The translations under genes and the position numbers were made by a program. A model generated the notes under the pieces. That model saw only the letters and a program-made list of their open reading frames with translations, was not told the origin of the DNA and searched no databases. This document shows positions 21,796-33,700 of a DNA stretch of 48,424 bases, one piece after another; within the stretch, counting starts at the first letter, position 1; each line of letters begins with the position of its first letter. The stretch is from Candolleomyces eurysporus (taxonomy: Eukaryota; Basidiomycota; Agaricomycetes; Agaricales; Psathyrellaceae), in NCBI GenBank assembly GCA_027579435.1, contig JANBPK010000002.1, positions 1 to 48,424 of the forward strand. The letters run 5' to 3'.

Positions 21796-24792
21796 TCACA
21801 AACCACCATGATCACTATTCTCCTCGGAAGACTTTCTTTTCTTGTTTGCGATATCTGCAATACGAGGTGACTTCCTCTTCTTCTGAGAGGTTCTGGCCNG
21901 GGGGGGAAAGGGTTGCTTTAGGACCTTGGAGAGGCATCGAGCCCCAAAGGGATCGACTGGTGTTCATTTCATTGAAGAAGCGCAAGGGCCAGGTGATGGG
22001 GATGGAGTAGGTGGATAAATCAGATACTTGATCCGGGGCCCGACGTAAATAAGCAGTGACCATTTCATTCCGTAAGGCCTCGAGGGGTTGAAGGAAGGCC
22101 TTCAGTTTGTGGTGTAGCGATTGCTTCAGCTGCGACTGGAGACCGAAGCGTAAGTTGTCTCTTCGTTCTATCGAAGGCTGGGGTAGCTCTTGGAATATGG
22201 TAGTGCCGACTTCAATGGAGGGTGCATGGCCAACACACATGGTTATGAGGTAGATGATAATCCACCATTCTGACTCTACGTCATGTTGGAGATTGTATAT
22301 CACGCCCTGCTTATTGACGTTGCTTGTAACGACATCCTTATCGGATCCAGAGCCGTCATCATCGACTTCAATGGCACCATCATTGGATTCAAGACCAACG
22401 GCTTTGGTGTCATCGTTATCAGGACCGTCATAGACGCTCATGTTGTCGCCAGCATAACTGTCGACGTAGCTATCGTCGTCGTCATCTTCATCGTCATCGT
22501 CAACACGACTGGGGTTGTGTTCGGGCACATCGTCGTCGTCGCTGTCCATGGCGTTTTCATCAAATGGGGGGATAACCAAAGACACAGTGTTGCCTTTGTC
22601 AGGTCGGCCGAAAGGCAAGGTGTGCTCTCCGACTTTGTTATACATAGTTGCACCGCTGTGCACTTCATACGCCATGAAGAACAGTGTACCCTAGAAGAGG
22701 CTGTGTTACATCTCAGAATAGAAAAACGATGAAACCTAACGCACGATCTTTGGGTCGAAACTTGCTGGTGTCTCTGGGGGAAATTTCTTGGCGAACTCGA
22801 GATCAGAAAGTCTAACGCTCCAGCCCTTTGGTTGCAGGATAGCAAGGATATTACCGGTACTGATATCTCGATGTACCCATCCAGCGCAGAACATAAGCAA
22901 AAGGACTGAAAGCCAGACGTCAACAACCTGTACCTAAGGATTCAAGAAAGAGGAACATACCAAGGTGGTTCTGTCGAAGAACATCCATTGCATCTCCAAG
23001 AGTGGGCAGGTCGGACAGACGATGGCATACTTCATTGTAGGCAAAGAACCATCGTCGTTTAGGAGAGAATGACCTGTAAGGAGGATCTTTAGGACGGGTG
23101 AACCTTTGCGGACCGGTGTCTTGCCCTTTCTGCTCCCTCACAGGTGGCAATCGTTGAGTGGTCGGTCCAGGTTCGATAGGGACTAAGCTCCTCTTCAGGA
23201 AAATGTCCTTCGTCAGCCACGCCTTCTCTGCAACGTCCTTACTACCCTCCCCTGAGTGTTCCTCAATAGCTGTCAGGAATAACTTCTTGAAGCGCCCGTT
23301 CTTCAACAACTTGAACAACTCCGCTGCCAGTCCACTATTGATGTGCTCCAACAATGGATGTTTCCACCAATTACGCTGATCCGCAAACTGTCCGATGTCA
23401 GAAACCACTCTCCTTTGTATCTCAGCCTCGGATTCCGCATTCGCATCAATCCAAACATCCTTCACTATCATCTCCTCGGAGCCAAGTTTCTTCTTCCGGT
23501 TTGTTTTGGATTGAACTTCAAGAACCTTCCAAACTCGAGTGGAGCGACCAGCCAGGCGAAGACCACGACATTCTGTCACCGACTGAGTCGTTTTGAAGTA
23601 TCTTGCCTGGGATCTATTCGGTCCTTGTGGAAACTCGTAAAGGTAGCCTTCGTCACCGAGGTAAGATATATGTGGGTTGTACCCGAGCTCGGCTTCCGTC
23701 GCGCAGAAAAAGGAGACCAGGACCTTGACTAAGAGGTCCGGGCGCTACAACACAGGTTAGAACAGGAGACATGATGATCGAGGACGTCGATCCCACTTTG
23801 AGCATGCTGAATGAGGTAGATTTGGTGGAGTGTGATCGAGAGAAGTACCAAACTGAGACGCGGTCGTTTTCAATCGATACCTATTCAGGAGATTGGTATA
23901 GTAAGACGGTCAAACAAAATCAGCACCCACAGCATATGTAAAATCGCGCCGGACGTCGTCATTCATAAGATGGTTCACAGCCGAGGCAATTTGTAGCCGA
24001 TTCTAAATGAGGTATCAACCACCGCCATCAGACCAAATGGACGCGAAAAGACAGACCTGCATTTTATCGCTCTCATAAATTTTGAACTCGAAAGGGACAG
24101 CGATATCCGTGACACGCAGCTTTCCCTTCATTCGTTTCGTAGCGCAGGCATCAATCTTGTCGGAACCGAGACGGTTATTGGGGCATAGGCGGAGCGAGAA
24201 GTCGTTGCCGCGGGTATGTTCAGCAGCTGTAAGGGCCTCCAGGATCGCACCGACCAGCGTCTCCAGGAACGCGAAAAGTGTACCTTCATCCACCTTGTCA
24301 ATGGTAGAATTGGTCTGTATCTGTGATAGATACGCCCTTTTGGCGTCGACGGGGGTGATTTTGCAGCCTGTCAGGATGTAGGGGGCTAAACCCTCCAAGG
24401 AAGCTGTTTCGCGGGATTCCATGTGTCCGCGTTCCAGCAGCCAGTCAATTACAAACTGAAAATCACTTTCTTCTGGTGAGGGTGGCATGTAGTGTACGTT
24501 GAATTCGCCAAACTCGCAGTAGAACGTTTCCCTATTCATAAGCAATCCGATTTGATGCCGCAATTCGGTCTGCAGTCCATCGGGTGGGGCTTCATCACGT
24601 CCAAATCGCGGGGTACTACCACTGGGTCGACTATCAGCAGAGATGAAGTTGGGGATGTCTCGACAGACCTTGCAGAAAGGGGAGGGGGCCTGCGAGGTGA
24701 ACTGGTCGGGGTCCTTTCATCAAACGATTAGAAGAGTCCACACACGTGAAATCCGACGCTAGACCGGGAGGAATCGAAGGTTTCGTAGTCAT
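21796..24792 (-). CDS. FunK1-type fungal protein kinase
   Basis: FunK1 kinases are a large, mostly uncharacterised family expanded in multicellular basidiomycetes. Supported exons in transcript order: about 24621-24057, 24002-23931, 23880-23797, 23744-22961, 22905-22745 and 22691-21796. The first exon from ATG 24792 is less certain. Seen: SIENDRVSVWYFSRSHSTK, RPDLLVKVLVSFF, RVWKVLEVQ, IVKDVWIDANAESEAEIQRR, the catalytic loop WVHRDISTGNIL, LSDLEFAKKF in the DFG position, GTLFFMAYEV, and HDVESEWWIIIYL (the family's HDLESLWW motif). An Asp-rich insert (DSDDDDVPEHN..DDDDEDDDDD) of roughly 100 residues separates FMAYEV from HDVESEWW. Dropping the N at 21899 changes the tail to a basic QKKRKSPRIADIANKKRKS and moves the stop to 21796-21798. 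This matches the tail of the decayed copy and looks like a nuclear localisation signal. Confidence 0.85.
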
Positions 24793-25243
24793 TTCGTTTT
24801 TGTGGTGGATGGTAAAATGACTTGACGGCCCCCACTAGGGGCATTATAGCCAGGCTTCCGTCGGAGTTTCCTTGAATATTTAATGAATATTTTTAACGAG
24901 GGTCAGAAAGAGAATTCTAGAATATTCGCGAAGCACTTTCCAAAAATATTAAATCCAAGTATTCGGTACCTATCCGGCTCGTAATTTTTGTAAGTCATCA
25001 CCAAGTATTCTATAAACCTTTCACTGCATACTTTCAGAAATTCGCCGTGACAGATCTGTCACATCGATATGCTTTATTTAAACTCCGAACACCTTGAGCT
25101 GAAGCCAGGAGCTAGCTCTCAGTAATTAGTGAGCTGTTCGACGATGGGAAGGAAACCAGCATTGATTATCGTAGGATATACATAATTAAAGGCTATCTCT
25201 CAGGACGAACTTTGCGCGATAAATTGTACACTCGATCTCCTCC
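24793..25243. other. AT-rich intergenic region
   Basis: This is the promoter side of the kinase gene and the 3' side of the next minus-strand gene. It contains repeated AATATT and TATTTAAT elements between 24874 and 24965, and two CAAGTATTC boxes at about 24956 and 25003. TTTATTTAAAC near 25074 is TATA-like. No gene is seen. Confidence 0.45.
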
Positions 25244-27130
25244 TCAGCCTCTCCAGGATTCTTCCACATGCCCGAGCTCACCAATAAACCCTTCTGCCGT
25301 AGTTATAAGCCTGTCGATGACCTGAGGCCCGACATCAAGAACCGACAACTCCAAGCTAGGGCTCAAGAGGTGGTCCATGAACGAGACGAACGCTGCGGTA
25401 AGTGAGCTTGAGCGTCTGTAGCGTTTCCATCATAAGGGGCGAGACAGACGAGTGTCGAAGTGCATCTGTAGAAGGGTATCGATTGCGAGGCGCCAAAATA
25501 GTGGGTAAACGGTCTGGTCAAATATGTTAAATTCTCTGAGTCCCAGACCAACGGTTCTTTGATTACACACCCGCCAGAAGCTAAGGAGGTCGTCTTCAGC
25601 AGATTTGCTATCCTCTTCCAAAAATTGATGTTCAAGTTCTTCAGGTGTTTCGGATGAGCTTGGAGTATTGCTGATAGGTGTGGTCGAAGCGACAGCTGGA
25701 GAGGAGAGAGAGAGCACAAGCGAGCTAAATTATGCAAGCCTGGAGGCTTGAACACTCGGGTACCAAAGGCATTTTCGTCAAGCGTCGGGATGCCTTCAGC
25801 GGGATAAACAGAGACTCGAGCCGCGGTATACTCCGCGTAACCAATGATTCCGAAGGCATTCGAACATCATCATTGGATTGATCACTGAATAAATGAACAA
25901 CGGTTAGAAGACAGAAAGCTATTGAAAGACATTTACATATCTCACTTACCCATAAGCCCGACATATGCCTTGATGGCAACAGACAGCTGAGATATCAAGC
26001 TCTCAAGTATGGTGAACAGCTTCTCGGACGTTGGCGGTATAAAGAGAGCTGGGGACTTCTCTGCTAAAACCAAGGACCAGGGACTCCCAAGTAGTTCCGA
26101 AGTCGGTCGAGTGCAGGATGCAGGGTACCTCTCTCTGTACATGCTGAGGACGAGTCGATGAGCCCCATGATCACAGCGTCGATGTGCGTAGGTGCAGGAT
26201 TACTGGGACTGGCACTCGAATCAGCAGTATGTAAAGATGGGGTTTACCTTTTTTTCTGTAGATCACGCCCGGAGGCTGGAGTAGGGGTTGACACATTGAG
26301 GGTTGCTGCAATCATGTTCCCGAGGGCGATCCAGAAAGCCGACGGCTCGCCCTGAGGTAGCTGCTGTTCGTATGCCAGGAGAATGGGTGTCCAGGCGCAN
26401 GGGGGGAAGGCATACCAGTAGGATTGTGGAGGCCAAAAGAACGGTGCCAGAGATCGGTAGAGGAGTAGCAGGGGTCGACCAAGAAAGAGAATGCATTTGT
26501 GTAGTCCTACGGCGACAGGTGAGAGAGGAACAGGACGAACTCATCGCCTTCTACATACCAAAGGAACATGTCGTCCCAATTATTATATACCATCCTTATC
26601 CATTCCAACGCGTCGCGAGATTCAATAAAAACATCGCAGAATTCAACGAACGCGGTCGGTGCTGGCTGACGACCACTCCACCCAACATCCTACACTCCGG
26701 CTGTACTCTTGACAAATTCAGATCGAGGCACGGGGACAGGGGGCACAAGACATACCTCTTCTGGTTCGAAAAGCTACCGCCATACATTCATGATAAGCAA
26801 TGAGGTGTAAGCAAGGAGAATTGACGCTGAGGAAAAGCTTGTTGAAGCACAGAGGTCGATATCGTGGTTGGTGCTTCTTCACGCTCTGTGACAACCGTTG
26901 CCGCCCTTCTGAGACACCTCCTTCGGTTGTTGTGCAGCTACGTGTACGTGAGCGACGAGGTGGAAGGAACATACTTAGGATGAACATACCATGAACGGTC
27001 CCGCATTCTGTGCAAGCCGAGCTTCTCCGTCACCTGCCAGTGCGAGGCGATACGGCTAGTCGGGAGTTGGTTCACGATACGGCTTGAACGAAACATGGGA
27101 CGTACCTCCTGGTGGATCCCGATGAAAACA
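25244..27130 (-). CDS. Hypothetical protein, poorly resolved multi-exon gene
   Basis: I do not recognise this gene, and its boundaries are approximate. Coding-like blocks on the minus strand, in transcript order, are: about 27095-26990 (MFRSSRIVNQLPTSRIASHW), about 26660-26520 (AFVEFCDVFIESRDALEWIR), about 26460-26260 (with the N at 26400 dropped: AWTPILLAYEQQLPQGEPSA), about 26140-25945 (SEKLFTILESLISQLSVAIK), about 25730-25430 (SFWRVCNQRTVGLGLREFNI) and about 25400-25244 (FVSFMDHLLSPSLELSVLDV). Each looks like real protein, with amphipathic helices and few rare residues, but I could not join them all with convincing splice sites. No catalytic motif is seen. It may be one helical protein with several small exons or a decaying gene. 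Confidence 0.4.
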
Positions 27131-27579
27131 CAAATGGACCTGAAGCAAACCACCACGCTCTCCTATTCGTACCCCCATTCCTGCTTAATCTTCTCCATCT
27201 TGACCACGGTTACTTTGAGAAGAACGGCCACCACCGTTGAGGCCCAAGTTCGAGATGATAACTAGCCGAGGCCTGAGGCGGGGCGGGGGGGGGAGAGATG
27301 TTAACACCAACAATGCATGAACCAAGGACCCCGTGAAAAAAGCGTCGGACTTGCCACGAGGGCTGTGAGTCTGCGAGACGGTCGCCTCCGAGAAATAGGT
27401 CGGAGTTATTATAATGCTGCGGTTAGGGACTCTGCACCCAGTGACGTCAGTGATAAATGTGTTTATCTGATCTGTCAACTGTGACGATGATGGTCAGAGT
27501 ATTTTACAGCGTCTTTGTAACTGGAATCATCAGTGTCCGACTTGTCGATTGCAAGCTCTCTCCCTTTCAACATATATAC
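27131..27579. other. Intergenic region upstream of the Pro/Ala-rich gene
   Basis: This is a divergent promoter region. It holds a G-run (GGGGCGGGGGGGGGA at about 27279) and a TATA-like CATATATACATG that ends at the ATG of the next gene. Short frames here have no support. Confidence 0.45.
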
Positions 27580-30229
27580 ATGTCTGCTACTGCAACCAGC
27601 GAAGAACCCAGCAACAGGGTCGAAACCATATACCTCCCCGGCGCCCGTGGTGTAAAGACTGCATATACCAATGAAAACGGTCGAACTTTCGCGGTAAGAA
27701 TGGATCCCCTGCTCTGTATGTCTCTGCGGGTATCTAACATTAAAGTCCAGTTGAAGGAAATAGACTTCTTAGAGCATCCCGAGCACCTCGCTGAGGAGTT
27801 TCAAACCCGTGTCAGGTATGGTCGTTCTCGTCCGCCATACCACCAAGTCTGAGCCCCTTTGACAGTATCGAGGACAAAAAGGGGAAAAATTTTCCGAAAT
27901 CAGGTTTGGACTCTCGTCAGAATAACGACTTACTTTTGGAAAGGATTGCCAGAGCTATTATGGCATCTTACATTCACGACTCAGTGGGGAAAGAGCCTAG
28001 TGATATCGATTTTTGTTCAACCATTTCACTCGGTGAAGAAACATCGAAGTGCATCTCCCAAGCCGTCAGGTTAATGCTGAAGGCGGAGGACCGCGTAGGA
28101 ATGTCATTTTCAGTTATCGACAGTATTGGATCTTACACCAACTGGCCAACTCGGGCGATCTCCACCTTGATATGGAGCATTTACGACATCTGTGTCCCTA
28201 GTTTGTAAGCGTGGCTCGTTTTTAGTCTCGGTGCTGCAGCTATTGACGAACGAGTGGTTGATAGAAGTGAAGACGAGGTTGAAGATATATTCCAAGATTG
28301 GTTTCTTCCTTTCGAGGAGAAGATGCAAGCGTTCTTCTCAGAATTCTGCAGTAAAAGGTTCGACGGCTCCGACCATCCAACGGATTCTATCCCAGAGAAT
28401 ATTCTCCGGAAGGCCAGCTATCTTTTCGTCGCTGCAGCGCTGAAGGACTTGGAGGATCTCGCTATCACAATTGTCTCGAGTATGGGAAGATTCTCCATGC
28501 CAGCCGATGCAATCACAAAATTTGGGTTTGCGGAAATTAAAGAGGTGGTAACCGACTTGGAAATACACAGGTAAGTAGATGTGAGACGTCTGTATACCCG
28601 TGGGCTCAATCAACCATAGGACGGCCATCAAACAAGAGGATTCGATCGTCAAGAAGGAGAAATATGTTCAGTTGTAAGTGGAACGGTAGATATCAGCTGC
28701 AACGTTAGCTCTGACAATTGAATTAGCACTTCTCCCCCTAGTACCTTGCGTCAATTGAGAGAGACGGACGTCCGCACTAATCGGGTGTGGAGTGATGACT
28801 CATCGAAAGCGCCCCTCGTGGAACAGGACCGCTCGACTCTATCTAGGGCCAATACTATTACTCCTCAGCAAGTGGGGACACCTTTTCCCGCCAATGAACC
28901 CAGTTCTGCGACCCCTTTCGACCAAACTGGCGGGTATCCCCCATCCTCCGGAAGTCCCACTCCACCAGGAGCATTCATCTTCTCCGGCACTCGGATAGCT
29001 CAAACTCCTCTGACGTTTCCTCCTGTTTTGCCAAGCCACCCTCTTCCAACATCGTTCGTTCCTGGTCACACCCCTGCTCTGACTGCCACACCTTTCCTTA
29101 CCCCTCATGCATCTGCTCCAAGCTCAGGCATCTTGCCCGTCGCTACCAATGCAGGTTTTACTCCCGCCCCTGCGTCTGCCCCGAACATCGGGTTTCCGCT
29201 TCCTGCTGCCAATATAGGCTTACCTTCTCCTTTTCCTGCTCCAATACCTAGTATACCTGCATTCCCTCCACCCGCTCCAGCTCCTGCACAACCTACATTC
29301 CTCGCTGCCGCTCCAGCCCCTGCCCCGACCATGTTCCATCCTGCCACCCACGTCCCCGCTCCGACTACGGTGTTTCCTCCTGCCGCTCCAACTCCTGCTC
29401 AGCCTCCGAGTTTCCAAAGAACTTTCGCTCCTACTGGCAGTGGTCAGGTCGGTGGTCCAAGTACAGGACAGCCTATGTTTCCCTCTATTAGCCAAGGGCC
29501 TGTTTCCCGCAACGACGGAAACTTGGTGTCGCAATCTATTAGCCAGGTTCTTCCAACAAGGTAAGCTTGACCTATTTTTATCATCTCCTCAACTCATCGT
29601 TCCACTATGTCCAGTCAAGTACCGAATCAGGCGCCGAGCTCAGACCATCAAGATTCCGCTTTGGGTGTACCGACTAGGTATATATATGTCTCGACTGCTG
29701 CTGAGCTACAGAAACTGATAGATTCCATCCCAGCTCGCGTTCGCCTCCAATTCTTGAACCCAGATATATCCATATCTATGGTACAAGGGCGGATAAGTTT
29801 CGGCTTTGGACGCTCAAAACTGCATATTCCCTCTTCAGACCAGTTTCTGTGCCAACGCTACCTCCGTCTGCAGGAGACGTTCTGTGGCATCACAATACGT
29901 CTGAACCGCTCCGCGTAGTCGAGACGGTCTTTGTATGGCATGGTCCGGGTCTCGGTTGGGTTGACGTGACGGAACCGTTTGAAAGGAGGCCAGATCCACA
30001 AGATTTCGACAACTTGGAACGGAACAGCCCAGTGCGCTATTTGGTTCACCCGTACTACCATGGCACTGAGCGAAGAATTCTCACGTGGAAGAGTGCAGAT
30101 GTCAGAGAGCCCGTCTATATCAAACTCACAGGCTTAGACGCAAAGTATTCTCGGTTGAACGACCAATTGGTGAAGCTTAGAGCTGGAGAGGCGATCAGCA
30201 CTTCGAGCGATGATGTCAATATGGCGTAA
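27580..30229 (+). CDS. Hypothetical protein with a Pro/Ala-rich low-complexity region
   Basis: I know no family for this protein. The eight-exon model is 27580-27693, 27751-27815, 27866-28204, 28226-28570, 28620-28673, 28727-29560, 29615-29796 and 29874-30229, summing to 2289 nt (762 aa) with every junction in phase. The N-terminal 300 residues are helical and mixed-charge (AVRLMLKAEDRVGMSF, ILRKASYLFVAAALKDLEDL). Next come TAIKQEDSIVKKEK and then about 250 residues of Pro/Ala/Ser/Thr-rich repeats (PAPAPAQPTF, APAPAPTMFHPATHVPAPTT) that look disordered. The last 120 residues are folded-looking (VVETVFVWHGPGLGWVDVTE) and acidic at the end. Intron 3 would be only 21 nt (28205-28225) and removes an in-frame TAA. 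The last intron uses a GTTTCG donor and is less sure. There is no signal peptide or membrane segment. Confidence 0.65.
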
Positions 30230-30781
30230 TTACTGTTTCTAAAATCCATCTTTTTCGGGCAGTCTACGGGGTGTCCTAGACATTATGATTGAGCAGTTGG
30301 TCAAGAGGAATCATCTTGATCGTCCTTTCTGAGTCCATTGGGAAGCATTGGATCAGAGTCGGTAAGTTCTTGTCATCTGGGTAGGTAGGCAGGCATCTAG
30401 AGTTGAATAAACTACCCAGATTAAGAAGCTAGGCTGAGCCGGCGACCAATGGTGCTTGATGCATATGGCTGTGATGCCAACACGAGAGTTTGTAGGCAGA
30501 GACGAACTCTCGTGACTTTGCAATTGGTCACGTCATCAACAATCAGGCCTAGGCGGCGGGCGCGATGCAATCCTGAATCCTTGATTCTTTCCTTTTGAGT
30601 CACCATGCAGACCGTGGGCCAATCTACGGAATGTATGCGCAGAAGGTCCACCATTCTTGCCTTGCTACCGCTACGGACCAAGTATCTCTTTGACGGGTCC
30701 CTCCTGGCCTCGGTTTTACTGCCAGATCATGAATTTCGGGTGAGCCCTAGTTTGTGTGAATGATCGTTCTGGATGACTTAA
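30230..30781. other. Intergenic region between the Pro/Ala-rich and JmjC genes
   Basis: This 552-nt gap lies between two genes on the same strand. No promoter element stands out, and the short minus-strand frame at 30421-30681 has no support. Confidence 0.45.
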
Positions 30782-33700
30782 ATGGAGGGCCAGGAATTCT
30801 TCTCCTCGCTGGACAAGATCGATTCTGACCTCCGAACGCCATCTAAAATTCGGAGTGGAGCATATCAACTTCACGAGCTGGTCGTAGATAATCCGACTCA
30901 AGGCTTTTCGGTCCAACCGTTGGAACGTGGGGTGCAGGCTACCGTGACCACCGCCATTCGCAGCTCTGATGGCAAGATTTCAAGGCCGGCTGCAGATATG
31001 CTCGGCGGATACTTGTGCGCCCATAAATTCTTCGACACTCTGGTTTGGATGGCTGGGCAGGAGGAGGGTCAGGTGTTAAAACACAGGAAGAGGATAAGCT
31101 GGCATGGTTTAGCCCCTAGCGTCAAGGTATGAATTCAAAGGTCAATTCTCTCTCTTTCTCTATCCTTTCTGAATGCACGTATAGATATGGAATCACTTGG
31201 CCGATCTGCCAGGACTGCTGAAATCCTTTCAAAAGCAGGTCGAGTCACTCTCTCAGCTCGGGAGCTCGCTCACGACATCTCATGGGTTACCTACCACGCT
31301 CTCAGTCGCCAGCGAACAGAACAAAGAATCCCTACGAGTTATTGCCTCTAATATCCTTGGGGAATCGCTAGTATCCTCTGCTTCCTCCAAGGGTGCCAAG
31401 ATTCTGGCTAATTTTGCACTCATGGCATTGAACATGGCTTTCATGCGCATGGTGCGTAAATCTTGACTGACGGCCCTGTTCATTGATAACCCCGAGGTTT
31501 CTAGGGATTCACAGAACTTCCTGAAGATCGACACGAACTCGAGAAGGGCTTAAATGCGCCAATTCCCAATTTTTCAAATCTCCTGAAGAAGGGTCGTAGC
31601 CTCAAGGGCCTTCGATCTCCCTTCCAAATCGCGACCTTCATAGGACCCGTCGCCCTATTGGTCCCAACGATCCTCAGCAAAGAGCCTCCTTCCATGGAGG
31701 ATCTGGTCGTCGTTCGTAATTTTTCTATCATTTCGAGATCTTTCAGACTTGCTGATCAGTGTTACTCAGATATGCAAAGAACTGGGGAATGATTATCCAC
31801 CTGCACTAGAAAGGCTTAACCGAGATATCTTAGGGGAGATATTCCGACAATCGTGCGGAATGCAAACTTCAATGGAAACACTTTCGAGACTTTCGAACCT
31901 GTGGAAAGATAGAAATTGGGATGAGGAGCTAGTCAAAGTTTCTGATTACTACAAAAGAGGTAAATTAACAGGCTCGTTTGTTTTCATTTCTTGTATATTG
32001 ATCCGCCCATCCGCAGGCAGCACCCCCGTAACGGACGATCCGCTCAAGTTCTTTGAGGGTGACATCGTTGGTGGGATCCCTGAATTGTGGCCGGTGTCCA
32101 ATCTCATGCTTGAGCACATCCGGCGCGACGATTTTGAGGGAATAGACGGTGCTCAAACAGGACCGACAATGCAATCTCCCATTCCTCAATTTACCCAGAG
32201 CACCAGCCCGAACGACGGCGTCTCGCCTCCAGTGTCCCCATCTTTGCCAGAGATGCGACAACTGTCTACTGAGAGCCCAAATCGGAATGATGAACTCTTG
32301 CCTCCACTGCCCGCCACCTCACCAGAAATGCAGCAACCTCCCATTCCTCCTCCCGCCTCTCAAACTTTCACTGAAATTGCTCAATCACCGAACCCCGAGG
32401 GTGAGAACGACGACCCTTTCTTCGACAAACCCCGGCTCCAAGAAATTTGTGGCCTGACGATACCGTTAAGTGCTGAAGAACGCAGCGAGCAAGATGTGGG
32501 AGGTCTCTCGCCTTCTTCTCCGACTGCGTCAATGCCAGCTCAAAACCCAGACTCTCTTCCATCCAACGATGACCTCCCGTCAGAAGAGAATGGCATTAAA
32601 GAGCCTCCAGAGACGCAAGGGTGCAATGGAGAATCCCCCCCCTTCGACCGAGGAAGAAATGACTGATCGCCGTTATCCAAAACGCAAAAGAAGATCGCCC
32701 CCCCTGAACAAAGAAGCTCAGGATTTGGAAACGAAGGTGAAACTTCCAAAACCTTCAAAAGCCGCCTCATCCAAGCGGCGTAAACTCGTTCATTGTCAAG
32801 ATAATATGAATATAGCCAACATCGTGGATTGTCTGTCTTGTGAAGATGGACGGCGTCAGCTTGATGAAAAGATCCGCGTGAAGCAAGAGCATGAAGAGCT
32901 GGAGGTACGTGCTTGTTTAGACTTGCTTCCAATTCTCATCGTAAATTTAAAGGTCGAGATCATGAATGCTATCCCTGCCCTTTGTGTTGATGTACCGACA
33001 GTCGTGAGTGATACACTTCTTGTAATCGATCCTCTCTTAATTGTGTCCCTTAGAAGTTCACCGACTCTCTTGCTCCTCCGTTTGTCGCGGAACTCTTTGA
33101 CTGTGACGGAAACCAGTATAATTGGCCTGCCTTCTTTCACGTACGTACCAACATGACTTTGGCATGCGAAGCTGTACTCATTAGCATGTTGCAGAATGAA
33201 AGTGATTTCCGTGCGTTCACTCAGTTCTACGCTGAACTGCAAGAGGACTACGTGCTGGAAAGGGACAAATCCAATCCCAGGAAGCTACCTCGCTTCCTTG
33301 CTCAACCAGAAACGTCCACCTTCTATGTTGTGACACGCGCACGCTTTGATAAGATGTCGACTCAGACTATTCAGGCGCTGTTACGCGACTTTTGTATTGT
33401 CATTACGGAGGAAGATCGCCCTGAAGTCCAGTTCGACATTCCTGGACTTGAACTGATCTTGGGGTCTGTACGCAAGCCGACAGAAATTCAAGGTAAATAT
33501 ACTTAAATCTTGAATGAAACTTGTAAATTGATTCCCTCTGTTAGACCAGTCTATCGCTAAAAAAGATGATGGTTTTCAGCATCGAGTTACCATCGGTACT
33601 CCAGAGGATCTGTACAAGGCCTCTATTGCCGACCACTCACGGAAGAAGAGCCTCAATGCGCTCAATTTTCCGAACCCTAATGCAGGGATTCAGATAACGC

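Noticed and set aside
22283..22732. Plus-strand Val/Ile-rich frame inside the FunK1 gene
   Set aside because: It is the complement of the Asp-rich codons (GAC/GAT read as GTC/ATC), so it is a shadow.
24870..25010. AATATT-rich stretch considered as a replication origin or transposon end
   Set aside because: There are no inverted repeats, no target-site duplication and no iterons of regular spacing; simple AT richness is enough to explain it.
29105..29347. Gly/Ala-rich minus-strand frame
   Set aside because: It is antisense to the Pro/Ala-rich repeats; the low complexity explains the open frame.
31501..31731. Minus-strand frame opposite JmjC exon 3
   Set aside because: It is a shadow of the plus-strand exon 31505-31711, which has GT-AG borders in phase on both sides.
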